In this document: one piece after another, positions 33,401-48,400 of the stretch
Layout of the letters: each line of letters begins with the position of its first letter
Numbering within the stretch: the stretch's first letter is position 1
NCBI RefSeq assembly: GCF_008704205.1
Contig: NZ_VXLC01000043.1
Coordinates: forward strand, 19,691-83,690
DNA: 64,000 nt
Origin: Nocardia colli
Lineage (GTDB): Bacteria > Actinomycetota > Actinomycetes > Mycobacteriales > Mycobacteriaceae
Direction: 5' to 3'
The notes under the pieces: model-generated
What the model was told of the DNA's origin: nothing
What the model saw: the letters and a program-made list of their open reading frames with translations, nothing else
The model's database searches: none
Program-made: the position numbers and the translations under genes

Positions 33401-36400
33401 GCGAACGCGGCGACATCGGCGGCCCGCACCTGATCGAGCAGCTCGGCGAATCCGGTGCCCGCGTCGACCTGGGCCCGCAGCACCAGCGTGTTCACGAACA
33501 TGCCGACCACGTCGTCGAGTTCGGCGGCACCGCGCCCGGCGACCGGCGTGCCGACCGCGATGTCCGTGGTGCCGGACAGCCGAGCGAGCAGCACCGCGAA
33601 CGCGGCGTGCAGCACCATGAACAGCGTGGCCCCGGACTCCCGGCCGAGCGCGATCAGACCGGCGTGCGCCCGCGCGTCGATGGCGAAGTCGACGTGGCCG
33701 CCGCGGGTGGCCACGATGGCGGGCCGCGGCCGGTCGGTCGGCAGGGTCAGCTGAGCGGGCAGGCCGTCGAGGGTGCCGGTCCAGAACCGGAGCTGGCGCG
33801 AGACCAGCGAATCCGGATCGTCCTCGGCCCCGAGCAACTCGCGCTGCCACCGGCTGTAATCGGCGTACTGGACCGGCAGCGGGACCCATTCGGGCGCACT
33901 ACCTTGCCTGCGCGCGGCATAGGCGACCATCACGTCCCGGGCCAGCGGCACCAGCGACGAACCGTCGGCGGCAATGTGGTGCACGACGACCACCAGCACG
34001 TGTTCGCGCGCCGCCGCGTCCGCGGCGACCGGCACGAACAGCCGGGCCCGCACGGGAACCGCTTCGGCGACATCGAATCCGCCGCCGACGAAGTCCGCGA
34101 CGGCGGCGGTGAGATCGTCGGCGGGAACGGCGATGGGTGCGAGCACCGGCGTGCCCGACTCCCCCGCCGGGAGCACCACCTGCACCGGGCCCGACTCGTG
34201 CTGCGGGTAGACGGTGCGCAACACCTCGTGCCGGTCGACCACATCCGCGATCGCGGCATTCAGCGCGGCGACATCGAGATCACCGGTCAACCGCACGGCA
34301 AGCGGGATGTTGTAGGCGGTCGATTGCCGATCGAGACGGTTGAGGAACCACATGCGCTGCTGCGCCAGTGACAGTGGCACCGGACCGGTTTCCGTACGCC
34401 TCGCCAGCACCGGACCCGACTGGGCCGCTCCCGAAGCCGCCGCCGCGAGCGCGACGACGGTCGGATGCTCGAACACCAGCCGCACACCGACGCCTAGCGC
34501 GAGCCGGTTGCCGAGCCGTGCGGCGAGCTGAGTCGCGGTCAGCGAGTTGCCGCCGAGTGCGAAGAAGTCGTCGTCGAGCCCGATCTGCGTGTCGAGGCCG
34601 AGCACGTCGGTGATGACTTCGGCGACGGCCTGTTCGGCGGCGGTCCGGGGCGCGCGGAACTCGGCCACCCGGAACTCCGGCTCGGGCAGGGCCTGCCGAT
34701 CGAGCTTGCCGACCGGCGTCAACGGCAGCTCATCGAGCACCATGACGGTGGCGGGCACCATGTAGGCGGCCAGCGAGCGACCGGCATGGGCCCGCAGCTC
34801 TTCGGCGTCGATTCCGCGGCCGACCACATACGAAACCAGCGATGTCACACCTGCGGCATCCGTGTGCCCCAGGGTCACCGCCGCCTCGACCGAGGCATGA
34901 GTCGCGAGAACGGCATCGATCTCGCCGAGTTCGATGCGCAACCCACGTACCTTCACTTGCTGATCCGAGCGTCCAACATAGTGGACCGCGCCTGTCGTGG
35001 TCCACCGCACCAGATCGCCGGCGCGATAGAGCCGCCCGCCTGCCGGACCATAGGGGTCGGCGATGAACCGCTCGGCCGAAAGACCAGGCCGTGAATGATA
35101 ACCCCTGGCCAGACCGGGTCCGCGCAGGTAAAGCTCGCCGGTGACGCCGACCGGCACCGGTTGCAGCCGGGCATCGAGGATCACCGCCGACATGCCATGG
35201 ATCGGGGTGCCCATGTCGAACGGATCGTCCGGGCGCAGCCGGGCGCTGATCGTGGTGATGATCGTCGTCTCGGTCGGGCCGTAGGTGTTGTAGAAGGCGC
35301 GGCCGATTCCCCAGCGCCGCACCATATCCGGGCCGTAGGACTCGCCGCCGACGGTCAGGTGCCGCAGGTCGTGCAGGTCGGCCGGGTCGAGGGTGCGCAC
35401 CACCGCGGGGGTGATGAAGGCGTGCGACACCTGCTGCTCACGCAGGAGCGTGGTCAGTTCGGCGCCGCCGTAGACCCCGGCCGGCGCGATCACCAGCGCG
35501 GCGCCCGCCGACAGGGCGAGCAGCAGTTCGAGCATGGACGCGTCGAAGCTCGGCGAGGCGACGTGCAGGATGCGGGCGGCCGCGGTGATCTCGTACCGGT
35601 CGCGCTGGGCGCGGGCCACTCCGGCGAGGCCTGCGTGGGTCGCGAGCACGCCCTTGGGGGTTCCGGTGGAACCGGACGTGTAGATCATCCAGGCCGGATT
35701 GCCCACGCGGACCGGGCGGATCAGCTCGTCCGCGGCGATCGGGGCCGCGCTGGTGTGCCGCATCCGGACCGCGGTCGCGGGCGCGTCGAGGACCAGCCAT
35801 TCGACGTCCGCCGGCAGCGTCCGGTGCGAGCGGCTCGTGGTCAGCCCGAGGGCGGCCGTGGAATCCGACAGCATGTGGGTGATGCGCTCGGCCGGGTAGG
35901 TCGGGTCGACGGGGACGAAGGTGGCGCCGGTCTTGGCGACCGCCCAGACGGCGAGCAGCGATTCGATCGAGCGCTCGATGGCGATGGCGACCACGTCTTC
36001 GGCGCCGATGCCGTGGCCGATCAGCATTCTGGCCAGGCGTGCCGATTGTTCGTCCAGTGCGCGGTAGGTCAGGGTGCGGTCGGCCGAGATCAGCGCGGTG
36101 GCGGCGGGGTTCATGGCCACGGCGGCGGCCATCAGGTCGGCGAGGGTGTGTGGCTCGACGGGGTGTGCGCCGCGGCGGGCGAGTAGTTCGGTGCGTTCGG
36201 CCGGGGCGAGCAGGTCCGCGGCCCCGATCGGACGGTCCGGTTCGGCGGTGAGAGTGCCGAGCAGACGACCGAATCTGCGGAGCAGGTTTGCGGCGGTGGC
36301 TTCGTCGAAAAGATCGGTGGCGTAGTCGAGTTCGACGGCGAGGTGACCGTCGGCATCGGGCTCGGCGGCGACGGTGAACTGGAGATCGAAACGGGCCACC

Positions 36401-39400
36401 GGCTCGTCGAATTCGACTGCGGTGAGCGCCAATCCGGGCACGTCGAAGGTGGCGGTGCCGGTATTGAGGTAGCTCAGAGCGACGGTGAAGAGCGGATGCC
36501 GGGCCGGGGAGCGTTCGATGCCCAGCTCGTCGACCACTCGGTCGAACGGCACGGTCGCGTTGCCGAATGCGGCCAGGTCGGTGGTTCTGGTCTGGGTGAT
36601 CAGGTCGGTGAACGATCGATCGAGGTCCGGCCGGGTGCGCAGGACGACGGTGTTGACGAACATGCCGACCAGGTCGTCGAGGGCCGCTTCGCCGCGTCCG
36701 GCCACCGGGGTGCCGATGGCGGTGTCGGCAGCGCCGGACAGCCGAGCCAGCAGCACGGACAAGGCGGCGTGCACCACCATGAACGGAGTTGCGTTGTGCT
36801 GCCTCGCGATTTCGCCGATTCGGGTGGCGACTTCGCTGCCGATTCGGGCACGCACGCTCGCACCATGCGCTGTCGCCACCGCGGGACGTGGGCGGTCCGT
36901 CGGCAGTGCCGATTCGGCCGGGAGGTCGCGCAGCGTCTCGGTCCAGTACGAGAGTTGCTCTCGTGCAGTCGAATCCACTGCGTCGGCCTGCCAGAGCGCA
37001 TAGTCGGCGTACTGCGCGGCCAAGTCCGGCCAGCTCGGTGCCGTGTCCAATGCGCGAGAGAGGTAGGCGGACAGCAGGTCTCGCAGCAGCGGACTCATCG
37101 AATAGCCGTCGGCGGCGATGTGGTGCAGCACCACGACCAGCACGTGCTCGGCTTCGTGCACCCGCAGCAGCACCGCGCGCACCGGCACCTCGGTGGTGAC
37201 ATCGAAACCGGCGACCAGGAATTCGGCGATCCGCTCGGAGACCGGACGGCCCTCGAGGTCTTCGCTCGCGAGCTGTATCGGTGCCGGTTCGGCGGGCAGG
37301 ATCACCTGATGGCCACTGCCGGTCGCATCGACGGGGTAGACCGTGCGCAACACCTCATGCCGGGCAACGACATCGGTGAAGGCGGCACGCAGGGCGAGCA
37401 CATCGAGTTCGCCTTCGAGGCGCATTGCCACGGGGATGTTGTGGGTGGCCGAGGCGGGGTCGAGCCGGTTGAGGAACCACATGCCGCGCTGCACCGGAGC
37501 CAGCGGAATGATTGCCGGACGTGGGCCCGCGATCAGCGGGACCGACTGTTCCAGTGCGGCAGCGTCATTGGTGATCCACGCCGCGAACGCGCGCACGGTC
37601 GGTGCTTCGAATACCAGTCGGACCGGAACGCGACGGCCGAGGCGAGCCCCGAGGCGGGCGATCACCCGGGTGGCGATCAAGGAGTTGCCGCCGAGCTCGA
37701 AGAAGTTGTCGTCGGCGCCTATCGGCCCGCTCGCGAGGACTGATTCGAAGGCTTCGGCCACCAGACGTTCGGCCGGTGTGACCGGAGCGCGGAAGGCGAC
37801 CCGGCCGAACACCGGTTCCGGCAGTGCTTTTCGATCCAGCTTTCCGGAAGCGTTGAGCGGGAACGCCTCCAGCACCAGGACGGTCGACGGGACCATGTAC
37901 GACGGCAGGGTCTCGGCGGCCGCGCGTAGCACTTCGTCCTCGGCGACCGCGTTGTGTGTGGTGACGTAGCCGACCAGCTGGTCGCCGGTGCGGGTGGCGA
38001 CAACGGCTGCGGCGGCTTGGGATACACCGGACACGGCGGCCAGAACCGCCTCGATCTCGCCCAGCTCCAGCCGCTGCCCACGGAACTTCACCTGGAAGTC
38101 GGTGCGGCCCAAGTACATCAGCTCCGCAGTGTCGGTGTCGGCGTCGGCATCCCAGCGCACCAGGTCGCCGGTGCGGTACATGCGCTCACCGGGGGTGCCG
38201 AAGGGGTTGGCCACGAACCGATCCGCCGTCAGGTCGGGTCTGCCGTGGTAGCCGCGCGCCAGCTGGGTACCGGCCAGGTATAGCTCACCGGCGACGCCGG
38301 GCAAGGTCGGGCGCAGCCGCGAATCCAGCACGTATACTCGGCTGTTCCACTCCGGGTTGCCGATCGGCAGGACCATGCCGCCGATTTCGCCGGTGACGTC
38401 GCGGTAGGTGATGCTCACCGCCGCCTCGGTCGGGCCGTACAGGTTGTGCAGCCGGGCCCGGCTCACCGCACCGAAGGCGCGCACCGTCTCGGCGGGCAGG
38501 GCCTCGCCGATGACGAAGACGGTGCGCAGCGAGTCGAGCGCGGCACGCTGCCCGGCGGTTTCGACATGGCCCGCGAACACGCTGAGCATCGAGGGTACGA
38601 AGTCGGTGATGGTGACGCCGTAGGCCTCGATGGCCTCGGTCAGGTAGCCGGGATCGCGATGGCCGTCCGGGGCGGCGAGCACCAGGGGTGCGCCGATGCG
38701 CAGGGGCAGGAAGTATCCCCAGAGCGACACATCGAAGGTGGTGGCCGTTTTCTGGAGGTACACGTCCTCGGCGGACAGCTGGTACTGGGACTGCATCCAG
38801 GTCATCTGGTTGACGATCGCGGCGTGGGAAACGCTGACGCCCTTGGGTTTTCCGGTGGAACCGGAGGTGAAGATCACGTACGCCGGGTGCTGCGGGTGGA
38901 TCGGCGAGCGGCGCTCGTGCACGGCGATCGGGTCGTCCGCGTAGCCGTCGAGCGTGAGTTCATCGATACGCAGGATCGGACCGGCGTAGTCGATGCTGAC
39001 CTGGTCAGCCGTGGTAGTGAGCAGCGCCGCAGGTTGCGCGGTGTCGAGGATGTGCGCGACCCGCCGCGCCGGGTGGTCCGGGTCGATCGGCACGTAGGCC
39101 CCGCCGGCTTTGAGCACCGCGTACAAGGCGACGACCAGGTCGACCGAGCGCCGGATTGCCAACGCCACCAGTGATTCCGGGCCGATGTTCGCCGCGATCA
39201 GGTGCCGGGCCAGCTGGTTGGTCCGGCGGTCCAGCTCGCCGTAGGTCATCGTCGTCGCGGCAGAGCCGTTGTCCGGAACGAAGATCAGTGCCGGATCGTC
39301 CGGCGTCGCCGCGGCCTGTGCTTCGAATTCGTCGAGCAGCATTTCCGCGAGGCAGGCGGTGTGCGCGGAGTCGTTCCACTCGGTCACCACGCGATGCAGC

Positions 39401-42400
39401 TCACCGGTGCCGAACAGGTCGATGTCACCGACCACCTGCTCCGGATCCGTGGTGACAGCACCCAGCAGGCGGAGGAACCGGGATCCGAAGGTGGCGACGG
39501 TGCCTTCGTCGAAAAGGTCCGTGGCGTAGGTGAATTGGATCGCGTTGTCGGTCACGGTGAGCTGAAGATCGAATGGCGTTGTCTGGTGGTCCAACTCGTA
39601 TTCGGCGACGGCGACGCCCGCCATGTCGAGTTCGACGTGGGCGAGGTTCTGGAAGAACAAGGCGATCTGGAAGAGCGGATGCCGTGCCTCGGATCGGGGC
39701 GGATCGAGTACCTCGACCAGCCTTTCGAACGGCACCTCCGCGTGGGCGAAGGCATCGAGGTCGCGGTCACGCACTCGCCGCAGGACCTCGGCGAACGGGT
39801 CCGCTCCGGCGACCTCGGCGCGCAGCACCAGGGTGTTGACGAACATACCGATCAGGTCGTCGAGTGCGACGTCGCCGCGGCCCGCGATCGGTGCGCCGAT
39901 GGCGATGTCGTCGGTGCCGGACAGCCGGGCGAGCAAGGTCGCGAGGGCGGCATGCACCACCATGAACGGGGTCGCTTCGTAGCGTGCCGCTACCGCAGTA
40001 ATACCTTCGCGGACATTGCTATTCAGCTCGATCGTCGTGCTGGACGCTGCGTGCGTGGCGACCGCCGGACGCGGTCGATCAGTAGGTAGATCGAGTTGTA
40101 CGGGCAAGGCCCGCAGCACCTCCTGCCAGTAGCGCAGTTGGCGTGCGGCCACCGATTCCGAATCATCCTCGGCGCCGAGCACTTCACGCTGCCATAGCGC
40201 GTAATCGGCGTACTGCACAGGCAATTCGGCCCAGGCGGGCGCGGTCCTGGTGGCGCGTGCCGCATAGGCGGTGGCAATATCCCGGGCCAGTGGTGCCATC
40301 GAGAAGCCGTCGGCCGCAATGTGATGCACGACCAGGGCGAGCAGGTGCGCACGATCGGAGAGCCGGATCAGTCCGATGCGCAACGGCACCTCGCTCGTCA
40401 CGTCGAACGGCGTGGCGATGAACTCCGGCAGCGCAGCCGCCGACTCGAGCGAGTGCAGCGACGGCACCCGGTCCGGTTCGAGAATCCGCTGGTAACCGGT
40501 GCCGTCGTGGTCCGGGTAGAGCGTGCGCAGCGTCTCATGCCTGCCGACCACGTCGGCGACAGCGGCGGCCAGCGTATTCGGGTCGAGGTAGCCGGTGAGC
40601 CGGACAACGACCGGGATGTTGTGCACGGTGCCGGTGGGATCGAAGCGGTTGAGGAACCACATGCGCTGCTGGGCCGGCGACAGCGGTACCAGCCCGGGAC
40701 GGGTGCGCGCGGTGAGTGGTGGCCTGCTGCCGGTGCCGATCTGCCGTCCGGCCCGGGCCGCCAGCCCGGCGACGGTCGGCGCGTCGAACAGCATCCGGAC
40801 CGGGAACTCGGCGTCGAAGGCGGCGCCGAGCCGGGCCGCGACCTGCGTCGCGATCAGAGAATTGCCGCCGAGGGCGAAGAAGTCGTCGTCGGCGCCGACC
40901 CGGTCGAGGCCGAGCAGTTCGCCGATGATGTCGGCGACCGCGCGTTCGGTGTCGGTGGCCGGTGCGCGATAGGTGGTCGCCTCGATGACCGGCGCGGGCA
41001 GGGCTTTACGGTCGATCTTGCCGGAGGTGTTGAGCGGCAGCTCATCCAGCGGGAGGATCGCCGAAGGCACCATGTACGCGGGCAATTCCGCGCTCAGCGC
41101 GGACCGGGCCCCGTCGAGGTCCGGCGAATGTCCCGTGGCGGCAACCACGTACGCCACCAGCCGGTCACCGAGCCGATCATCGGAATGCAACACCACGACG
41201 GCCTGCGCGATCGAATCCAGCGCGGTCAGCGCGGTCTCGATCTCGCCGAGCTCGATCCGCAGACCGCGCAGCTTCACCTGGAAGTCGGTGCGGCCCAGGT
41301 ACTCCACTTCGCCGTCGGCGTTCCACTTGACGAGATCGCCGGTGCGATACATCCGCGCGCCCCCGGCGAACGGATTCGCGACGAACCGGTCCGCGGTCAG
41401 ATCCGGCCGGGCGAGGTACCCGAGCGCCAGCTGCGCGCCAGCCAGATACAGCTCCCCCGGCACTCCGACGGGCACCGGTCGCATCCGCGAATCCAGCACC
41501 AGCAGTTGGGTATTGAATACCGGCCTGCCGATCGGCACGCTGACCACATCGGCCGCGGTCACCTCGTGGAAGGTGACGTCGACGGTGGCCTCCGTCGGTC
41601 CGTACAGGTTGTGCACCCGCGCTCCGATCACCTCACGCGCCCGCTGCGCGGCCAGCGCGGGCAATGCCTCACCGGAGGCGAATACGTTGCGGAGCGTAAT
41701 GCACTCGTTTGCCCTTCGCTCGACAATGAACATCGACAACATGGCGGGCACGAAATGGGCCGTGGTCACCCCCGCTTCGATGATCAAGCGGGCTAGATAT
41801 GCGGGGTCGCGGTGCCCGTCCGGGCGGGCGACGACCAGCCGCGCACCGATCTGCAACGGCCAGAAGAACTCCCATACCGACACGTCGAAAGTGGCCGGGG
41901 TCTTCTGCAACACCGCGTCGTCAGCGGTGAGGGGGTAGGTCTGCTGCATCCAGTGCAGCCGGTTCACGACGGCGGCGTGCGGCACGGCGACGCCCTTGGG
42001 GCGGCCGGTCGAGCCGGAGGTGAAGAGGACGTAGGCGGTGTGCGCCGAGGTCAGCACGCCGACTCGGTCCAGGGTGGTAAGCGGGGTCGGCGCATAACCG
42101 GTCAGGTCCAGTCGGTCGACGCGGAATTGCCGCGCCGCGACACCATCCAGGTCCATGCCGGAGGTGAGCACGCATACCGGCTTGGCGGTCTCGAGCACGT
42201 GGTCGATGCGGTCGGCGGGATGGTCGGGATCGAGCGGTACGTACGCGCCGCCCGCCGCGATGACCGCGTACATGCCGGTGATCAGATCGATCGAGCGCCG
42301 CATACCCAGCGCGACCAGGGAATCCGGGCCGACGCCTTGGTCAACGAGCCACCGGGCCAGGCGGTGCACCTTCGCGGCGAAGTCCGCGTACGACAGGCTT

Positions 42401-45400
42401 GTCCCGTCGAGGGTGAGGGCGGTCGCCTCCGGTGTTCTGGCTACCTGCGCCTCGAACAACGAGACCAGTGTCTGTCCGATCTCCATCGGGTGTGTGGTGT
42501 CGTTCCACCGGTCCAGCACGAGCGAACGCTCTGCGGTGTCGAGTAGTTCGATATCGCCGAGGGCGATGGACGAGTTCGCGGATACGGATTCGAGGACCCG
42601 CACGAACCGCGCCGCGAAAGACTCGACAGTGCGTTGGTCGAAAAGGTCTGTCGCGTAGCGCATCACGCCTCGCAGCGCAGTGCCCGCATCAGCAACGTAC
42701 TCGGCGAGTTCGAGACTGAGATCGAATTGCGCGACCTTGCTGTCGATCGGGTAGGCCGACACCTCGAGTCCGGGCAGTCGCAGGACGGTGTCCTCGCGGT
42801 GCTCGAAGGTGAGCAGTGTCTGCACGATCGGGGAATGCGATTGTGCGCGTGCCGGATTCAGTTCGTCGACGAGTCGTTCGAAGGGCAGGTCGGCATGCGC
42901 GAACGCGCGTACGTCGGCGTCGCGTACCTCGCTCAGCAGTTCGGCGAAAGACATGTCCGGAGCTACGCGGGAGCGCAGCACGAGGGTGTTCACGAACATG
43001 CCGACCAGGTCGTCCAGTGCTGCTTCGGAGCGCCCCGCGATGGGCGTGCCGATGGCGACGTCGTCCACCCGGGCGAGCCGGGCCAGCAGCATAGCGAAGG
43101 CGGCATGGATCACCATGAACGACGAAACACCTTGCCTGCGAGCTAGATCCGCGACCGATCCGGTCAGCTCGGCGGACACGGCGAACTCGATGGCGGCACC
43201 GCGTCCGGAGGCGACCGGCGGTCGCGGGCGGTCGGCGGGCAGTTCGAGCACCGGCGCGAGTCCGGCGAGTTCCGTGCGCCAGTGGGCGATCTGCGCGGCC
43301 AGCAGCGATTCGGGGTCATCGGCCGACCCGAGCACTTCGTGCTGCCAGAGCGTGAAGTCCGCGTATTGGACCGGTAGTTGACGCCACTGCGGGGCCACAC
43401 CCGTGGTCCGTGCGGTGTAGGCAACCATGAGATCCCGTGCGAGCGGTGCGGTCGAGACGCCGTCCGCCGCGATGTGGTGCACCACGACGACGAGCACGTG
43501 GTCGTCCGGCGAGGCACGGAACAGCTTGGCCTGCACCGGCATTGCGGTGCGCAAATCGAAGCCGACGGCGGTCACTGCCAGTACGGCCGATGCGAGGTCC
43601 GTTCCGGCCACGTCGACGGGGTGCAGGTCGAGCGCGGTCACCTCGTCGCCGGACAGCACCGCCTGCGCCGGCCCGAGCTGATCCGACGGGAATATGGTGC
43701 GCAGCGATTCGTGCCGGTCGATGACATCACGCAGAGCTGCTCGCAGCGCATCCGTATCCAGAGCGCCGGTCAGCCGGATGGTGATCGGGATGTTGTAGAC
43801 GGCAGATTCCGGGTCGAGGCGATTCAGCAGCCACATCCGAGTCTGTGCGAGCGACAAGGGGATACGAGTCGGACGCTCCCGCACGGCAAGAACCGGCCGC
43901 GACGTGTCCGAGGCCGGCTGAGCGGAATCCGCGATCCGCGTTGCGAGTTCGGCCACCGTGGGTGCTTCGAACACCGCACGTACCGTCAGCACACAACCGA
44001 ACGCGGCATTGACCCTGGCGACCAGCCGCATGGCGAGCAACGAATTGCCGCCGCGAGCGAAGAAGTCGTCGTCCGCGCCGATCCTGCTGCCGGTCAACCC
44101 GACCAGATCGGTGATCAGTGCAGCAAGCACCGACTCGACGCCCTCGCGCGGGGCGCGGAATCCCGCTGCCGTGCCGATGAATTCGACGGCAGGCAGTGCG
44201 GCGCGATCGAGTTTGCCGACGGTGGTCAGCGGCATCTCGTCGAGTACGACCAGATGCGCGGGAACCATGTACGCGGGCAGCCGATCCCGCAGGTCGTCCA
44301 GCACCGCTTCGGGATTCAGGTCGGTGCCGGTCGCGTAGCCGACCAAGCATTCGTATCCAGCGGTGTCCCGCGCGAGCAGCACAGCGGCGTTCGTGACGCC
44401 CGCGGTCCCGGCCAGCGCCGCCTCGATCTCGCCGAGTTCGATCCGCTGGCCACGCAGCTTGATCTGGAAGTCGTTGCGGCCCAGGTACACCAGGTCGCCG
44501 TCCCGATTCCAGCGCACCAGGTCGCCGGTGCGATACATCAGCCGTCCCGGCACGCCGAACGGGTCCGCGGTGAACCGTTCCGCGGTCAGTCCGGGGCGTC
44601 CCTGGTAGCCGCGAGCCAGTTGGTCACCCGCGAGGTACAGCTCACCGGTGACCCCGATCGGCACCGGCCGCAGCCGGGCGTCCAGCACGTACGTGCGCGT
44701 GTTCCAGCAGGGACGGCCGATAGCCACGTCCAGGCCGGATTCGGCATCGGCGGCGGCGAATTCGTGGAAGACGGCCGAGATCGCCGCCTCCGTCGGTCCG
44801 TAGGCGTTGTGCACCACGCCGTCGAGGGTGGATCGGAGCGCCGCGAGCAGATCCGGAGTGAGCGCCTCGCCGCCGCAGTGCAGGTGCCGGAGCGAGCGCA
44901 ACGCGTCGCCCATGCCCTCGCCGATCAGCGCGGCGAGCACCGACGGCACGTATTCGGCGATGGTGATGCCGTAGGTGCGGAGCAGGCCCGCGAGATAGGC
45001 CAGGTCGAGATGCCCGCTGGGACGGGCGATCACCAGCGGAGCGCCGACGGCGATCGGCAGGAAGCACTCCCAGACCGACACGTCGAAGGTCAGCGGGGCG
45101 CGTTGCAGGATTCGGTCGGCGGCGGTCACCGCGTAGCGGAATTCCAACCAGCGCAGCTGATTCATGATGGCGCGGTGGGTGACGGCAACACCCTTCGGCC
45201 GGCCGGTGGAACCGGAGGTGAACAGCACGTACGCCGTATTATCTTGGCGCAGCGGCACTCTCCGGTGCGCATCCGTCACCGGGGCATCCGAGAATTCACC
45301 TAGCGGAAGCTCGGCCAGGTCGATGACGCGCACGCCGTCTAGTTCCGGCAGCTCGGCGCCACCCGCGGTCAGCACCAATGCCGGTGCGGCGCTCTCGATG

Positions 45401-48400
45401 ACCTGTGCGATGCGATCCGCGGGGTGGGCGGGATCGATCGGAAGGTACGCGCCGCCCGCGCGGACGATCGCGAACATCGTGACGAGCATGTCGACCGATC
45501 GCAATGTCGCGAGACCGACGATCGTCTCCGGGCCGACGCCCGCCGAAATGAGCCAGCGGGCTAGGCGATTCACCCGCGCGGCGAGATCGGCGTAGGTCAC
45601 CTCGGTGCCCTCGTAGTATACGCCGATCTCATCACCGCTGGTCCGGACCCTGGTGGTGAGCAGATCATCGAGCGTCTCCGGGGGCAGTGCCCGGGCGGTG
45701 GCGTTGCGATCACACAGCAGCAGGCCGCGTTCGGCACTCGACATCAGGTCGACATTCGCGACCAGCGTGCGGGTGTCGCGCACCAGTGCGCGCAGCACGC
45801 GCTCGAAGGCGGCGAGGTAGCCGCGCACGGTCCGCTCGTCGAACAGGTCGAGTGCGTAGTGCAGGTGAACGTCGATGCCTGCGGGTGCACCGTCCGCGGC
45901 ATAGCGGTCGGTGAGCGTCCAGTCGAGGTCGAGCTGGATCGGTGCCGGCCCGACCTCGAGTGCGGCGATGTTCAGCCGGTGCAGCTGGAAGTCGGGGTCC
46001 GCCTGGTTCTGCAGAGTGAGCGCGACTTGGTAGAGCGGCGAGTGGGCTTGGGAGCGAACCGGATTCAGGGCGTCGACGAGTTGCTCGAACGGCACCATCG
46101 CGTGATCGAAGGCGGCGAGGTCGGCCGTACGGACTGTGGCCAGCAGCTCAGCCAGCGTCGCATCGGGTCGAATCTCGGTGCGCAGCACCAGGGTGTTGAC
46201 GAACATGCCGACGAGTTCGTCGAGCGCGGCGTCCCCGCGGCCCGCGACGGGAGCGCCGATCACGATGTCGGTACTCGCGGCGTAGCGGCTCAACACCACC
46301 GTCAGCGCCGCGTGCAGCACCATGAACGGTGTCACCCGGTGAGCCGCGGCGAGGTCTTGAATCTCCTGGTGTAGCTCGGAATCCAGCCGTCCGATGACGG
46401 CTCCGCCGTGGTTGGTCGCAATCGCGGGCCGTGGCCGGTCCGACGGCAAAGTCAGCACCTCGGGGATGCCCGCGAGCCGGCCCGTCCAGTACCCCAGCTG
46501 GCCGGACAGCACGGAGCGCCGGTCTTCGACCGAGCCGAGCACCGTCCGCTGCCAGACCGCGAAGTCGGCGTACTGCACCGGAAGCGGGCTCCACGCGGGA
46601 GCCGTATCCGCGCAGCGCGCGACGTACGCCGCGGCGAGATCGCGGGTCAACGGCGCGAAAGACCAACCGTCGGCGGCGATGTGATGCACGACGAACAGCA
46701 GGACGTGCACCTGACCGCCAGGAGTTACGGCCGACTCGCCATCGTTCAAGCGCAGCAAGCGAACTCGTAGCGGAACCTCGGCGGTGACGTCGAACCCGCT
46801 CGATGCCGCGCCGGCGATCAGGTCGGGCAGCTCGGCAGGTCGCACCGCGCGGACCACCAGGTCCACCAGCTTGGTTTCCGCCGGCAGCACCACTTGGGTT
46901 GCGGCCCCGTCCTGTTCGGGATAGATCGTGCGCAGCGTCTCGTGCCGCGCGATCACGTCGGCGATCGCCGCTTCCAGTGCGGGGACGTTCAGGGCGCCGG
47001 TGAGCCGCAGCGCGAACGGAATGTTGTAACCGCTGCCGGTGGTGTCGAACCGGTTGAGGAACCACATGCGCTGCTGGGCGATCGACAGCGGGATCGGGTC
47101 GGGACGCACCTGTGCCGTGAGCGGCGGCAGCACAGTGAGTTCGGTGTCGGCCGACCGGTCGACGGTGAGCCGCAGCGCCAGTTCGCGCACGGTCGGCGCG
47201 TCGAAGATCGTACGTACCGGCACCTCGGCGCCCGTCGCCTTCCCGAGCCGGGCGGCGAGCTGGGTTGCGATCAGCGAGTTTCCGCCGAGTGCGAAGAAGT
47301 CGTCCTGGGCGCCGACGCGATCCGCGCCCAGCAGTGCGGTAAATGTCCCGGCGACAAGCGATTCCGCCGACCCGACCGGTTCTTCGAACGCAGTGGAGGT
47401 GAGGACCGGCGCGGGCAGCGCCTTTCGGTCGAGCTTGCCGGATGCGTTCACCGGGAGGTGGTCGAGCATCACGAAATGCCGGGGCACCATGTATCCCGGT
47501 AGTCGCGTGGCCAATTCGGCACGTAGCCGGTCGCTGTCGAGCGCGCCGTCCCCCACCAGGTAGGCCACCAGTTGGTCACCGTTCGAGTGGTCGTTCCGAA
47601 CCAGGGCTACCGCTTGGGCGACGCCAGGCAGCGACAGCAGCACCGATTCGATCTCGCCGAGTTCGATCCGCAGGCCACGGATCTTCACCTGGAAGTCGTT
47701 GCGGCCCAAGAACTCCAGTTCTCCGGCAGACGTCCAGGCGACGAGGTCACCGGTGCGATACATGCGTCCGCCCGTTGGATCGAACGGATCGGCAACGAAC
47801 CGATCACCTGTCAGATCCGCACGGCCCCAATAGCCGCGGGCCAACTGCGCCCCCGACAGATACAGCTCTCCTGGCACCCCCACCGGCACGGGCCGTAGCC
47901 GTGCGTCGAGCACATACGCCCGGGTGTTCCAGATCGGCGCACCCATCGGCACCGTCTGCGCATCAGCGTCGGTGACCTCGTGGAATGTCACCTCCACCGC
48001 CGTCTCGGTGGGCCCGTATCCGTTGTGCACCCGCGCGCCGGTCCGCTCGCGCATGCGCTGCGCCGTCACCGCGGGCAGTGCCTCGCCGGAGCAGAACACG
48101 TTCCGCAGCGTGGGCACGTCGATCTCGTCCGCGACGAACACCGACAGCATCGACGGCACGAAATGCGCTGCGGTCACGCTCTCTCGGCGCATCAGCTCAC
48201 CGAGGTAGGCGGGATCCTGATGTCCGTCCGGCTTCGCGAGCACCAGCCGCGCGCCGACCTGCAACGGCCAGAAGAACTCCGGCACCGACACATCGAACGT
48301 GGCCGGAGTCTTCTGCAACAGGACGTCGTCGGCGTCGAGGGCCACATAGGCGGACTGCATCCACAGCAGCCGGTTCACAATGCCCGCGTGGCTCATCGCC